Shown here: one piece after another, positions 55,746 through 64,000 of the stretch | How the letters are laid out: each line of letters opens with the position of its first letter | Numbering within the stretch: position 1 is the first letter of the stretch | Source of the DNA: Tabrizicola sp. | GTDB lineage: Bacteria > Pseudomonadota > Alphaproteobacteria > Rhodobacterales > Rhodobacteraceae | DNA length: 64,000 nucleotides | Direction of reading: 5' to 3' | Assembly: GCA_016792685.1 (NCBI GenBank) | Contig: JAEULQ010000021.1 | Coordinates: 37,539-101,538 of the forward strand | The notes under the pieces: model-generated | What the model saw: only the letters and a program-made list of their open reading frames with translations | Database searches by the model: none | What the model was told of the DNA's origin: nothing | Made by a program: the position numbers and the translations under genes

Positions 55746-56129
55746 CTAGAAGGACCGATCGGCCAGCCCCGCATCGGGTGCCAACGACCGTTCTGCAACC
55801 CGCAAGAGCCGCGCCCAGACCGCCGCGAAGGCCGTGCCGTCGGCGCGTTCCAGGCAGGTCTTGGCATCCTTTGCGACCGAGGAAAGGCTGGAGAGACCGA
55901 GGTCCGAGGCCAGCCGGTTGAGCCGTCCAAGTTGCCGTGCAAGGTCGCGCAGTTCCTGGGCCCGGACCTTTTCGGCAATGCCGGCCATGGTCAGCGCCAG
56001 TTCCCCCAGCGCCCGCGTGACCATCTGTTCGGCCACAGGCGCGCCAAGGTTGCGATAGATCACCGCGATCGCCTCGACATCCTGGCGCACGACCTCGCGC
56101 GGCCTGAGAGCGGTTACGTCCCCCATCAT
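55746..56129 (-). CDS. Hypothetical helical protein
   Basis: A 127-residue all-helical protein (DVEAIAVIYRNLGAPVAEQM, then LRDLARQLGRLNRLASDLGL). The size and helix pattern are reminiscent of histidine phosphotransfer-like bundles, but no phospho-histidine motif can be identified. Start at the ATG-ATG pair 56129/56126. It is divergent from the carbonic anhydrase gene; about 220 bp without a visible gene separate it from the aminopeptidase. Confidence 0.6.
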   Translation of the reverse strand: MMGDVTALRPREVVRQDVEAIAVIYRNLGAPVAEQMVTRALGELALTMAGIAEKVRAQELRDLARQLGRLNRLASDLGLSSLSSVAKDAKTCLERADGTAFAAVWARLLRVAERSLAPDAGLADRSF

Positions 56130-56274
56130 GAACACCCAAGTCTCAACACACCCGACGCCATGCTGCACCCGCATGCTGAAGAATTGGTTGCCCGCTGCTC
56201 GCCCGGCACGGAATTTGCCTCTCGAATTTCTGTCAAATGCCGAATAGGGAAGGGTGAGTTTATCGCAGGTTCCC

Positions 56275-56922
56275 ATGACCTACATCCGCCCCTTGCCCGC
56301 TTATCTGGCCCAGCGCTTCCATGGCTGGCGTGCAACCACCTATCAGGACAACCGCGCCTGGTACCGCCGCCTTGCCGAAAGCGGCCAGCATCCGCGCGCG
56401 ATGGTGATCTCCTGCTGCGACAGCCGGGTGCATGTCACTTCGATCTTCGGGGCGGACGAGGGCGAGTTCTTCATCCACAGGAATGTCGCCAACCTGGTCC
56501 CGCCCTATAACCCCGATGGCGAATACCATGGCACTTCGGCCGCCGTGGAATATGCCGTCACCGGCCTTGGTGTCGCGCATATCGTCGTGCTTGGTCATTC
56601 GAACTGCGGCGGGGTGAAGGGCTGCCATGACATGTGCCGCGGCCATGCGCCCGAGCTGGAGAAGAAGACCAGCTTCGTCGGACGCTGGATGGACATCCTG
56701 CGCCCGGGGTTCGAGAAGGTCTCGGGCCTGCCCGACGACCAGATCCTGCGCGCGCTTGAGAAACAGGCGGTCCTCACCTCGCTTGAGAACCTCCTGACTT
56801 TTCCCTTCGTGAAATCAGCGGTCGAGGATGACCGGCTGACGCTTCATGGCCTGTGGACCGACACGGGCGAAGGCGGGCTGGAACAGTACGATCCGGCCCG
56901 CAGCGCCTTTGTCGCGGTCTGA
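56275..56922 (+). CDS. Beta-class carbonic anhydrase
   Basis: A 215-residue zinc enzyme interconverting CO2 and bicarbonate. Zinc ligands C47 (ISCCDSR), H108 and C111 (GHSNCGG) are present, with the D49-R51 dyad. HRNVANLVPPY near 68-78 is typical of the clade. An in-frame GTG at 56254 would add seven residues. Confidence 0.93.
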   Translation: MTYIRPLPAYLAQRFHGWRATTYQDNRAWYRRLAESGQHPRAMVISCCDSRVHVTSIFGADEGEFFIHRNVANLVPPYNPDGEYHGTSAAVEYAVTGLGVAHIVVLGHSNCGGVKGCHDMCRGHAPELEKKTSFVGRWMDILRPGFEKVSGLPDDQILRALEKQAVLTSLENLLTFPFVKSAVEDDRLTLHGLWTDTGEGGLEQYDPARSAFVAV

Positions 56923-56924
56923 CA

Positions 56925-56942
56925 GTCGTAGGGCCCTACGAC
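56925..56942. repeat. 18-bp perfect palindrome between convergent genes
   Basis: GTCGTAGGGCCCTACGAC starts two bases after the carbonic anhydrase stop and ends 21 bp before the DUF4139 stop. It may act in both directions at mRNA ends; there is no T-run. Confidence 0.7.
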
Positions 56943-56963
56943 CGACGCCGCTCGCCAGCCTGC

Positions 56964-58595
56964 CTATTGCAGCACCATGTCCTCGGGCCAGCTGAGGGTG
57001 TGTTCCAGAGTGATCGTCTGTTTGCCCCCTGCGGCCAGATCGAACTCCCAGGCCAGGATGCCGCGTTGGCCCTCGACATCGGTTTCCGTCGGGGAAGGAT
57101 CGGCCGTGAAGTCGACCACCAGATCCTCCTGTTCGGAATAGGGCACCTGGTCAAGGATGCGGATCGGCCAGGCCTCGTCGCCGGTATTCTCGATGCTGAT
57201 GACCGCGCTTTCGGTCTGCTGGTTTGACGCCGTGAAGACACCCGTCTCGCCCGTCGCACGCTTCGGCATCTCGCGCGTGACGCGCAAGGTCTCCAGTGCG
57301 CCGAAGCCCACATCTGTCTCGACCCCCGGTGCGATCACGTCAAGCCAGGTCGATCCGACCAGGACGCCTTCACGGAAGAGCATCGCTTCGCCCGGCAAAA
57401 GCGGTTCGTTCGATCCGTTGGTAAAGCTCGCCATCACGAAAGCCGTACGATCAAGGCGCGGCACGGCGACGGCCTCGACGATCGGGGTGAAGTCCAGACT
57501 GTCAAGCGACAGCCGCAGATCCTCGACGCCCGTCGCGACCGTGACGAGTTCGGGGTATTGGTAGACGACCGTGTCGCCTTCCATGGCCACGCCTGCCGTG
57601 ATGGCGGCGGGCGCCGCCTCGGCGATGGATTCGACTGGAAGCATGGCCGCGTCAGAGGCGCCCATGGATTTGCGCAGAAGCTCGTCTTCGACATCCGGCC
57701 CGATGCTGCGCAGTTCCGGCCAAAGCTGCGTGGGGGCGGCCTGCTCGGACGGACGGGAAGAGGAAAGCGTCAGTGCCACCCCCGCCCAGTCTTCGCCGGT
57801 ATATTGCGTGACAAGGACCGACCGGTTCAGCACCAGCGCATCCCCCTCCTTCCGGGTCAGGTTCAGATCATAGACCGGCCGCCAGCTGGCATTGCCCACA
57901 TATTGCGTGACCGTGACAGTCTGCGCGCCTGCCTCGGCAGCGGTCAGGGCAAGGGAAAGCGCCGTATAGGCCATGTCCGCCGTCGGCAGCGCATCGTATG
58001 CCGCCTGCGCCTTGGCCAGCGCCTCTTGCGCGTCCCTTAGCGCCTTCTCGACCGGAAAGAGCCCGGACCGGGCAGCAAGGGCGGCCTGGCGTGCGGCAAG
58101 CGTTTCCGCGCCGATCATCGCTGCCATCGACTGGATCGTTTCGGGCGTTGCACCGTCCGGCAAAGCGCCGGAGAAGGATGCCAGAAACCGCACCTGAGCC
58201 TCGGCGGCCTCGACTTTGGCACTGACGGCATCCAGGGCTAGCTGGGCAGCCCGTGCCGTGGCCTCGGCCTCCTCGACCCTTGTCTTTGCCGCTTCCTGAT
58301 CCGGGGTCAAAGGATCCTCGCGGGGCGGCAGCCGGTCGGCGCGGAGGTTGAAGGCGCCAAGGGTCAATCCTTCCGACGGCGCCAGGCGGATCATGCCCGG
58401 GTCACTGTCCAGGGGCAGGTCGACCACCAGAAGCTCGTGCGTGCCGGCCGCGGGGGCTGTGAACGTGACCTCGCGGGTCAGCTTTGCGCCGTCGGGGTAG
58501 ACGGTGACGGCAGTGATCGTGCTGGAGGCGGTGATCGTATCCGCGAGGGAGGGCAGGGCGGTCGTGGCGAGAAGAGCGGCAAGGAGGGCGCGCAT
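56964..58595 (-). CDS. DUF4139 domain-containing protein (MuiA-like)
   Basis: A 543-residue exported protein: signal peptide about 1-18 (cleavage after SLA), an N-terminal DUF4140-like strand-rich domain (about 25-90), a long coiled coil (about 95-205, Ala/Glu/Gln heptads) and a C-terminal DUF4139 domain beginning TQYVGNASWRPVYDLN. Family members are called mucoidy inhibitor A by homology; their biochemical role is unknown. The start at 58595 begins the signal peptide; a longer reading is rejected. Confidence 0.85.
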   Translation of the reverse strand: MRALLAALLATTALPSLADTITASSTITAVTVYPDGAKLTREVTFTAPAAGTHELLVVDLPLDSDPGMIRLAPSEGLTLGAFNLRADRLPPREDPLTPDQEAAKTRVEEAEATARAAQLALDAVSAKVEAAEAQVRFLASFSGALPDGATPETIQSMAAMIGAETLAARQAALAARSGLFPVEKALRDAQEALAKAQAAYDALPTADMAYTALSLALTAAEAGAQTVTVTQYVGNASWRPVYDLNLTRKEGDALVLNRSVLVTQYTGEDWAGVALTLSSSRPSEQAAPTQLWPELRSIGPDVEDELLRKSMGASDAAMLPVESIAEAAPAAITAGVAMEGDTVVYQYPELVTVATGVEDLRLSLDSLDFTPIVEAVAVPRLDRTAFVMASFTNGSNEPLLPGEAMLFREGVLVGSTWLDVIAPGVETDVGFGALETLRVTREMPKRATGETGVFTASNQQTESAVISIENTGDEAWPIRILDQVPYSEQEDLVVDFTADPSPTETDVEGQRGILAWEFDLAAGGKQTITLEHTLSWPEDMVLQ

Positions 58596-58860
58596 CGAGG
58601 GGACCTTTCGGTTTGAGATCGCCTGCAGGGTAGGCCCGTCACCGCCAGGGCGGCAAGGCGGGAAACCCGTCCCAAGAATTGGAGGCTGGCGCGCGTCTCG
58701 GGTTGGATCAGGCACGGGCAGGGGCCGGACGGCCAGGCCGGGGCGCAGGCGAAGCCACTTTGCACGCCCAGGCGGATACGGTCCCGCGGCTTTGTGCGCG
58801 GCGTTTCTTTCCGTTCCTGGCAAGGCACCACAAAGCCCGCCCACAGGAAATCACCGCAAT

Positions 58861-58893
58861 GAAAAAGGGTCTCGGCCATGAGCCAAGACCCTT
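58861..58893 (-). terminator. Rho-independent terminator of asd
   Basis: On the minus strand AAGGGTCT pairs with AGACCCTT around an inner GGC/GCC pair, followed by TTTTTC. It begins 24 bp after the asd stop. Confidence 0.88.
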
Positions 58894-58916
58894 CCACGAT
58901 CAGGGTTGAGAAGGGC

Positions 58917-59939
58917 TTAGCCCTTCTTCAGGACCTTCGAGCCGAGCAGTTCGGCGATCTGCACTGCGTTCAGAGCCGCGCCCTTGCGCAGGTTGTCCGA
59001 GACGCACCACAGGTTCAGCCCGTTATCGATGGTCGAATCCTGACGCACCCGGCTGACATAGGTCGCAAACTCACCGACGCATTCGATCGGCGTGATGTAG
59101 CCACCCGGTTCGCGCTTGTCGACCAGCATGACGCCGGGGCTTTCGCGCAGGATGTCCTGGGCTTCCTGCCAGTCGAGGAACTCTTCCGTTTCGATGTTGA
59201 TCGCCTCGGAATGGCCAACGAAGACCGGCACGCGGACGCAGGTCGCGGTGACCTTGATCTTTGGGTCAAGGATCTTCTTCGTCTCGGCCACCATCTTCCA
59301 TTCTTCCTTGGTCTCGCCAGAGTCGAGGAAGACGTCGATATGCGGGATCACGTTGAAGGCGATCTGCTTGGTGAACTTCTTCGCCGGGACCTCATCGACC
59401 GGATTGTAGATCGACTTGGTCTGGTTCCAAAGCTCGTCCATCCCTTCCTTCCCGGCACCCGAGACGGACTGGTAGGTCGACACCACGACCCGCTTGATCT
59501 TGGCGCGGTCATGCAAGGGTTTCAGCGCCACCACCATCTGCGCGGTCGAGCAGTTGGGGTTCGCGATGATGTTCTTGTTCTTGTACATGTGAATCGCATC
59601 GGCGTTCACTTCCGGCACGATCAGCGGGATTTCCGGGTCGTAGCGATAGAGCGACGAGTTGTCGATCACCACGCAGCCTGCAGCCGCAGCCTTGGGTGCG
59701 TAGATCTTGGTCGCTTCGGAGCCCACGGCGAAGAGCGCAATGTCCCAGCCGGTGAAATCGAAAGTGTCCAGGTCCTTGGTCTTGATAGTCTTGTCGCCAA
59801 AGCTGACTTCAGTGCCGAGAGATTTGCGCGACGCCAGCGCGGCGATCTCATCGACCGGGAACTCGCGCTCGGCGAGGATGTTCAGCATTTCGCGGCCCAC
59901 GTTGCCCGTGGCACCCGCGACGACGACCTTGTAGCCCAT
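58917..59939 (-). CDS. asd: Aspartate-semialdehyde dehydrogenase
   Basis: A 340-residue enzyme that reduces aspartyl phosphate to the semialdehyde for lysine, threonine, methionine and peptidoglycan synthesis. NADP loop GATGNVG (9-15), catalytic C130 in NPNCSTAQ, and VGHSEAINIE with the acid-base His region are present. Good overall match in length to the family. Confidence 0.95.
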   Translation of the reverse strand: MGYKVVVAGATGNVGREMLNILAEREFPVDEIAALASRKSLGTEVSFGDKTIKTKDLDTFDFTGWDIALFAVGSEATKIYAPKAAAAGCVVIDNSSLYRYDPEIPLIVPEVNADAIHMYKNKNIIANPNCSTAQMVVALKPLHDRAKIKRVVVSTYQSVSGAGKEGMDELWNQTKSIYNPVDEVPAKKFTKQIAFNVIPHIDVFLDSGETKEEWKMVAETKKILDPKIKVTATCVRVPVFVGHSEAINIETEEFLDWQEAQDILRESPGVMLVDKREPGGYITPIECVGEFATYVSRVRQDSTIDNGLNLWCVSDNLRKGAALNAVQIAELLGSKVLKKG

Positions 59940-60030
59940 CGGGGTTCTCCATTTCTGTCCCCGCCGTTCGGGGACGGGCGGCTGTTAGCGCATGCAGCAA
60001 GCCGGGAAAAGCGGATTCGTCGGTCCGGCG

Positions 60031-61200
60031 TCAGTCCGTCCGGTCCTGTGACAGAAGATAGACGGCAAGGCCGATGGCCGTGGTCACGGCAAAGAACAGG
60101 AATACGGCCTCGAACGGGGCGGTGACGGGGACGGCTTCGGTTCCGGCGTGGATGCGGCCGGTTGCGATCTGCGCCAGCCCGATGGGCGCAATGCCGAAGA
60201 AATTGAGCAAGGTCACGCCGCGCCCCATCATCTGCGGTGGAAAGAAGGCCCGGCCATGGGCCACTACCATCGGAAAGCTAGCCCCGAAGAAGCCCGCAGC
60301 CACCAGAAGCGCCGTTGCCGTGGCGGGCGGTGCGGCGGCGAACCACCAAAGGAGCGTCAGGCAGAGCAATGTCACGGCATTGCCGCCGAAGATCACCCAT
60401 TTGCGGGTGCCAAGCCAACGGTCAAGCGGCCCGTAGGCGAAATTCCCGGCCACCATCGCCAGGCCGATCCACAGGCTGATCTCTCCGATCTTGATCTGGC
60501 TCGCGCCATGGACATCGGCAAAGTACGGGCCGACCCACAGCCCGCGCAGTCCGGCAAGCGGCGTGTAGCACACGGCCATCATCGCCAGGATCGGCCAGAT
60601 CGTCGGCATGCGCAGGAGATCGAGCAGCGAGCCGTGGTGTCCCCCGCTCAGGCGCGGCGGGTCGCGGACCAGGACGAGGATCGCTGCCGCAACCGCCCCG
60701 GTGATCGCGGCCAGACCAAGGACCGTCTCGCGCCAGCCGAAGGCCTCGACCGCGGCAGACAGCGGAAGGGAGGAGGCAACATTGCCAAGGGAGCCGACCC
60801 CGATCGTGACCCCGGCCAGGGTGCCGAAGAGGGCGGGGGCAAAGCTGCGGGCAAAGATGTAGTAACTTGCCATCAGGACCGGCGCACAGCCGACACCGAT
60901 CAGCGCCATGGCGAGCTTGATCTGAAATGCCGCCGTGGCCTGCGAAAAGAGCAGCGCTCCCCCGGCGCCGACCGCCATCAGCCCGGCCGAGGTGATGCGC
61001 GGGCCCCAGCGGTCCAGGCTTTCCCCGATCGGGATCTGCATGGCGGCAAAGGCCAGGAACCACCAGCCCGAGGCCGAGGCCAGATCAGCCGCCGTCACGG
61101 CAAGATCGGCCTGCAGGACTGGCGTCAGGACGGCCAGAAAGGCGCGGTAGAACTGACTGAGCACATAGGCAAGAAGGAGAGCGACTATGCCGGGATACAT
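60031..61200 (-). CDS. MFS transporter
   Basis: A 389-residue membrane protein with about 12 helices and the MFS loop DRWGPR after helix 2 (about 63-68). Substrate unknown. The start at 61200 is chosen because the longer in-frame reading to 61359 translates straight through triple-hairpin repeat copy 4, giving a low-quality leader. Divergent from the DUF4424 gene. Confidence 0.85.
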   Translation of the reverse strand: MYPGIVALLLAYVLSQFYRAFLAVLTPVLQADLAVTAADLASASGWWFLAFAAMQIPIGESLDRWGPRITSAGLMAVGAGGALLFSQATAAFQIKLAMALIGVGCAPVLMASYYIFARSFAPALFGTLAGVTIGVGSLGNVASSLPLSAAVEAFGWRETVLGLAAITGAVAAAILVLVRDPPRLSGGHHGSLLDLLRMPTIWPILAMMAVCYTPLAGLRGLWVGPYFADVHGASQIKIGEISLWIGLAMVAGNFAYGPLDRWLGTRKWVIFGGNAVTLLCLTLLWWFAAAPPATATALLVAAGFFGASFPMVVAHGRAFFPPQMMGRGVTLLNFFGIAPIGLAQIATGRIHAGTEAVPVTAPFEAVFLFFAVTTAIGLAVYLLSQDRTD

Positions 61201-61255
61201 GGCGAGGCCTTTGGAAGACTTCTGCTTGTGGCAAGCGCAGCGGTCGTCCGCAAGG

Positions 61256-61323
61256 GCGATTTCTTCAAAGAAATCGCATCGGAGCCTGTAAAGGCTCCGG
61301 TCCGGAATTTTCCAAAATTCCGG
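61256..61323 (+). repeat. Triple-hairpin intergenic repeat, copy 4
   Basis: Palindromes at 61256-61277 (GCGATTTCTT with CA loop), 61280-61299 (CGGAGCCT with GTAA loop) and 61302-61323 (CCGGAATTTT with CC loop). Stems are conserved and only loop bases differ from copy 1. Unlike the other copies it lies in a divergent promoter region, between the MFS start at 61200 and the DUF4424 start at 61401. Confidence 0.94.
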
Positions 61324-61400
61324 TGCCAGAAGACCGTGGCAGGACTTGCGGGACCGCACGGACCGGGGTCAGATGAAATGATTGTCTTCCGGAGGTTTCG

Positions 61401-62447
61401 ATGCGCCTGACCCTTGTTGCCCTTTGCGCCACAGCCCTTCCCGCCCTTGCCAATGACGGATTCGGCGGCCTTTCCGCGACCGGGCTGAAATTCGACCAGA
61501 CCGAGGCCGTCGCGATGGAGGAAGAGAGGCTTTTCATCGGCCTGGACAAGATCAGCGTCGACTATGTGTTCCGCAACACCACCGGCAAGGATGTGACGGG
61601 CGAGGTGATCTTTCCGCTGCCGCCGGTCAGTGTCTGGTCGACCTACGAGTCGATGATGAACCTGCCCGAGGATCTCTCGAAGGCCGACCTCGTCGATTTC
61701 ACCGCAATGGTCGACGGAGTGCCCGTAAAGGTTACCATCGACCGGATCGCCGTTCTTGAAGAGCCGTGGGAAGAGGGTCGTGCGGCCTCTGAGCAATATG
61801 ACACCCCCGGCCGCGACGTGACGGCCGAGCTTGAACGTTTCGGCTTGCCGCTGACGCTGGAAGTGGACCGGATCCGCGAGATCCTTCTTGCCCTTTCGCC
61901 CGAGGATCGCGCCGCGGCCAAGGCCGCAGGGATCGCCGATTTCTACGAGGGCGATCCGGCGCAGAACGTTCCGCCCGATGCCTATGGCATGTGGTCCGTC
62001 CTCACGCGGTATCATTGGACCCAGACCTTTCCGGCGGGGAAAGAGGTCCGGATCAGCCACAGCTACACCAACCGGCCGCCCGGGGGGCTGTTCTACTGGG
62101 CGGACCCGCCCGAGGACTACCAGGCGTATCTCGTCGACCAGTACTGCATCGACGAAGGGACCTCGAAGGCGCTGATGAAGACGCTGAAGAACCCGGAAGG
62201 CGACGAGTTCGGCAACTTCGGTACGGCGTGGAACATCGCTTACGTCCTGCGCACGGCGAACAGCTGGGCGGGGCCTATCGGGAAGTTCACCCTCACTCTC
62301 GACAAGGGCGATACGAAGAACGTCATTTCGCTTTGCGCCGAGGGGGTCAAGAAGACCGGCCCCACGACATTTGTCATCGAAAAGACCGACTACACGCCGG
62401 ACCGCGACCTCGAAGTGCTGATCGTGCAACCGATGGCGCGGGACTGA
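61401..62447 (+). CDS. DUF4424 domain-containing exported protein
   Basis: A 348-residue protein with a signal peptide (about 1-17, cleavage after ALA) and a beta-rich mature part containing NDGFGGLSATGLKF at its start and RYHWTQTFPAGKEVRISHSY near 208-227, which fit DUF4424. Function unknown. GGAGG lies nine bases before the ATG. It is convergent with the next MFS gene, with six bases between stops. Confidence 0.85.
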   Translation: MRLTLVALCATALPALANDGFGGLSATGLKFDQTEAVAMEEERLFIGLDKISVDYVFRNTTGKDVTGEVIFPLPPVSVWSTYESMMNLPEDLSKADLVDFTAMVDGVPVKVTIDRIAVLEEPWEEGRAASEQYDTPGRDVTAELERFGLPLTLEVDRIREILLALSPEDRAAAKAAGIADFYEGDPAQNVPPDAYGMWSVLTRYHWTQTFPAGKEVRISHSYTNRPPGGLFYWADPPEDYQAYLVDQYCIDEGTSKALMKTLKNPEGDEFGNFGTAWNIAYVLRTANSWAGPIGKFTLTLDKGDTKNVISLCAEGVKKTGPTTFVIEKTDYTPDRDLEVLIVQPMARD

Positions 62448-62453
62448 CAGGAC

Positions 62454-63689
62454 TCAGGCCGGCTGCGCGGTCATCGGGCGTTCGCGGATCGGCAGATGGA
62501 CAAGGGCCGAGAAAGCCCCGACGCCGACCCCTATCCACCAGACGAGCGTATAGTCGCCGTTCAGGTCATACATTCGCCCGCCCAGCCAGACGCCGAGGAA
62601 ACCGCCAATCTGGTGGCTGAGGAACACCACACCGTACAGCGTGCCCATGTAGCGAATACCGTAGATATGCGCGACAAGTCCGCTGGTCAGCGGGACAGTC
62701 GCAAGCCAGAGCGACCCCATGACCGCCGAGAAGATCAAGACGCTGGTGGGCGTGATCGGCATCAGGATGAAGGCCGCCGCAGCTACGGTGCGGCCAACAT
62801 AGATCCCGAACAGCAGGTACTTCTTGGTATAGCGCTTGCCAAGCCAGCCCGCATAAAGCGTACCCGCAATGTTGAACAGTCCGATCACTGCAATCGACAC
62901 GGCCCCTAGCGCCGAGGTGGTGGTGACCCCAATGCCTGCCAGCATGCCTCCGGGATCAATGGGGCCGCAAAGCTCGGTCACGAAAGCGGGGAAATGCGCG
63001 GTGATGAAGGCAAGCTGATATCCGCAGGAAAAGAAGCCCAGAAAGATCAGGGTATAGCTTGGGTCCTTGAAGGCCCGGATCAGGACGTTGCCAAGGCTTT
63101 CCTCCAGCTCTTGCCTCGAGGCAAGTTGCGGGCTGCGCAGGAATGGCAGCGTCAAGAGGGTGGTCAGGATAATGACGGCAAAGATCACGAACACGGTCTG
63201 CCAGCTGTGGCTTTGCAAGAGCCATTCCGCCGTGGGCGCGCCGATCACTTGTCCCGCGGACCCGGCCGCCGTGGCGATGCCAAGCGCCATGGACCGGTTC
63301 TCGGAACTGGCGGCGCGACCGACAATGGCCAGGATCACGCCAAAGCCGGTCCCGGCGATGCCGAAGCCGACCATGATCGCCAAAAGCTGGTGCTGGCCGG
63401 GCGTGACGGCATAGGCCGAAATGACAAGGCCTGCCGCATACAGGATGGCCCCGGCGATGATCGCCCGGCGGTCACCGAAGCGTTCGGCCAAGGCACCGAA
63501 GATCGGCTGACCGATCCCCCAGGCCAGGTTCTGGATCGCGATGGCAAGCGAGAACTCGGCGCGTGCCCAGCCGAACTCGCTGGCGATTGGAATCTGGAAG
63601 ACGCCAAAGCTCGCCCGGATCGCGAAGGAGATCATCAGGATCGCGCAACCGGCGATGAGGATCGGGGTGATAAGGGGAGCTTTGGTCAT
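62454..63689 (-). CDS. MFS transporter, oxalate/formate antiporter-like
   Basis: A 411-residue protein with 12 predicted helices. RASFGVFQIPIASEFGW near the N-terminus and FGALAERFGDRRA (helix 2-3 loop) fit the monocarboxylate/oxalate-formate MFS group. Substrate unknown; a link to formate use is attractive but not supported by position. About 237 bp with no gene separate its start from the next gene. Confidence 0.85.
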   Translation of the reverse strand: MTKAPLITPILIAGCAILMISFAIRASFGVFQIPIASEFGWARAEFSLAIAIQNLAWGIGQPIFGALAERFGDRRAIIAGAILYAAGLVISAYAVTPGQHQLLAIMVGFGIAGTGFGVILAIVGRAASSENRSMALGIATAAGSAGQVIGAPTAEWLLQSHSWQTVFVIFAVIILTTLLTLPFLRSPQLASRQELEESLGNVLIRAFKDPSYTLIFLGFFSCGYQLAFITAHFPAFVTELCGPIDPGGMLAGIGVTTTSALGAVSIAVIGLFNIAGTLYAGWLGKRYTKKYLLFGIYVGRTVAAAAFILMPITPTSVLIFSAVMGSLWLATVPLTSGLVAHIYGIRYMGTLYGVVFLSHQIGGFLGVWLGGRMYDLNGDYTLVWWIGVGVGAFSALVHLPIRERPMTAQPA

Positions 63690-63926
63690 GGTGGCCTCCG
63701 GTCAGGATGCCGAAACTGTGGTGGCCAAGGGACAGGGTCAACAGCGATATTGTCACCGTTACAGGATGAGGGTCACCGGTCGGAAACTCGCCTTCTGGTC
63801 GTAGACGTTGCGCAACTGCCGCAATCGTTGGGATTCCGTGGTGGCTCTCGGCCCTTGAAACCGCTTTGGGCTTTTGCAGGACCCTGTGCGAAGCTATGGG
63901 CCGTGATCGCAAGCATGGAGGCCGGA

Positions 63927-64000
63927 ATGTCGGAATGGTGGCGTGGAGCGGTGACCTATCAGGTCTATCCCCGGTCGTTCCAGGATTCGAACGGCGACGG
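63927..64000 (+). CDS. Glycoside hydrolase family 13 (alpha-glucosidase-like), 5' end only
   Basis: Only 24 codons are in the window: SEWWRGAVTYQVYPRSFQDS followed by NGDG, the classic N-terminus of GH13 alpha-glucosidases/oligo-1,6-glucosidases. GGAGG lies five bases before the ATG at 63927; an in-frame ATG at 63915 would overlap it. The rest continues beyond the right edge. Confidence 0.85.
   Translation, partial: MSEWWRGAVTYQVYPRSFQDSNGD

Noticed and set aside
55534-56139. 201-codon frame overlapping the hypothetical helical gene and the aminopeptidase upstream region
   Set aside because: Its sequence is low-complexity Gly/Arg/Pro typical of a shadow frame, and it conflicts with the better-supported gene at 55746-56129.
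61201-61359. Extended N-terminus of the MFS transporter
   Set aside because: The extra 53 residues are a translation of the triple-hairpin repeat and contain no transport-related sequence; the ATG at 61200 begins a normal first helix.

Overview
The window is a GC-rich chromosomal segment that looks like a Rhodobacteraceae alphaproteobacterium of the Rhodobacter/Paracoccus/Gemmobacter type. Three things point there: the hemN-fnrL-usp-ccoNOQP-ccoGHIS block, an NAD-dependent molybdenum formate dehydrogenase of the Rhodobacter capsulatus Fds type, and small lineage-typical genes (aa3 oxidase subunit IV, DUF2794, IalB-like). No rRNA, tRNA, CRISPR array, transposase or phage gene was seen. Genes are dense and often coupled by ATGA or similar overlaps.

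Layout. 1-4001: the 5' part of a periplasmic nucleotidase/phosphodiesterase (cut by the window edge), nudC, a SRPBCC protein, pheA and a membrane-anchored cytochrome c. 4100-11207: a yejABEF-type peptide ABC importer coupled to a GT4 glycosyltransferase. 11306-23454: the microaerobic respiration block, with hemN, fnrL, a PhzF protein, a universal stress protein, the cbb3 oxidase genes ccoNOQP and the assembly genes ccoGHIS. FNR boxes lie at 12696, 15410, 15442 and 19130. 23483-29807: a saccharopine dehydrogenase, then a GT61 glycosyltransferase and the dTDP-L-rhamnose genes rmlC-B-(YdjM-like)-D-A. 29877-36920 (minus strand): fdsG-fdsB-DUF4287-fdsA-fdhD-fdsD behind a LysR regulator. 36982-40887: an S49 peptidase, a small zinc-ribbon membrane protein, a PTR1/FolM-like reductase and uvrC. 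40951-42127: a low-GC accessory pair and a repeat-rich intergenic stretch. 42128-51637: a flavin/4Fe-4S oxidoreductase with an aldehyde dehydrogenase, a GNAT protein, a mobA-mobB cluster with an uncharacterised coupled gene, a lipoprotein, aa3 oxidase subunit IV, rlmN and an IalB-like protein. 51803-64000: a ReAV-type asparaginase, DUF2794, NlpC/P60, leucyl aminopeptidase, beta-carbonic anhydrase, DUF4139, asd, two MFS transporters, DUF4424 and the first codons of a GH13 glucosidase.

How it fits together. FnrL would sense low oxygen and switch on the cbb3 oxidase, its assembly factors, the stress protein and anaerobic haem synthesis. Fds feeds formate electrons to NAD+, and MobA/MobB serve the molybdenum cofactor it needs. 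The rml genes and two glycosyltransferases point to a rhamnose-containing surface glycan.

The most interesting unexplained structure is a roughly 68-bp element made of three consecutive hairpins. It occurs four times (11220, 29808, 44166 inverted, 61256). Its stems are conserved, one copy shows compensatory base changes, and in three copies it follows a stop codon in the same polarity. Second-tier items are the two-gene accessory module at 40951-41695, a CcoI whose N-terminal metal-binding CxxC is missing, and the extra DUF4287 gene inside the fds operon.
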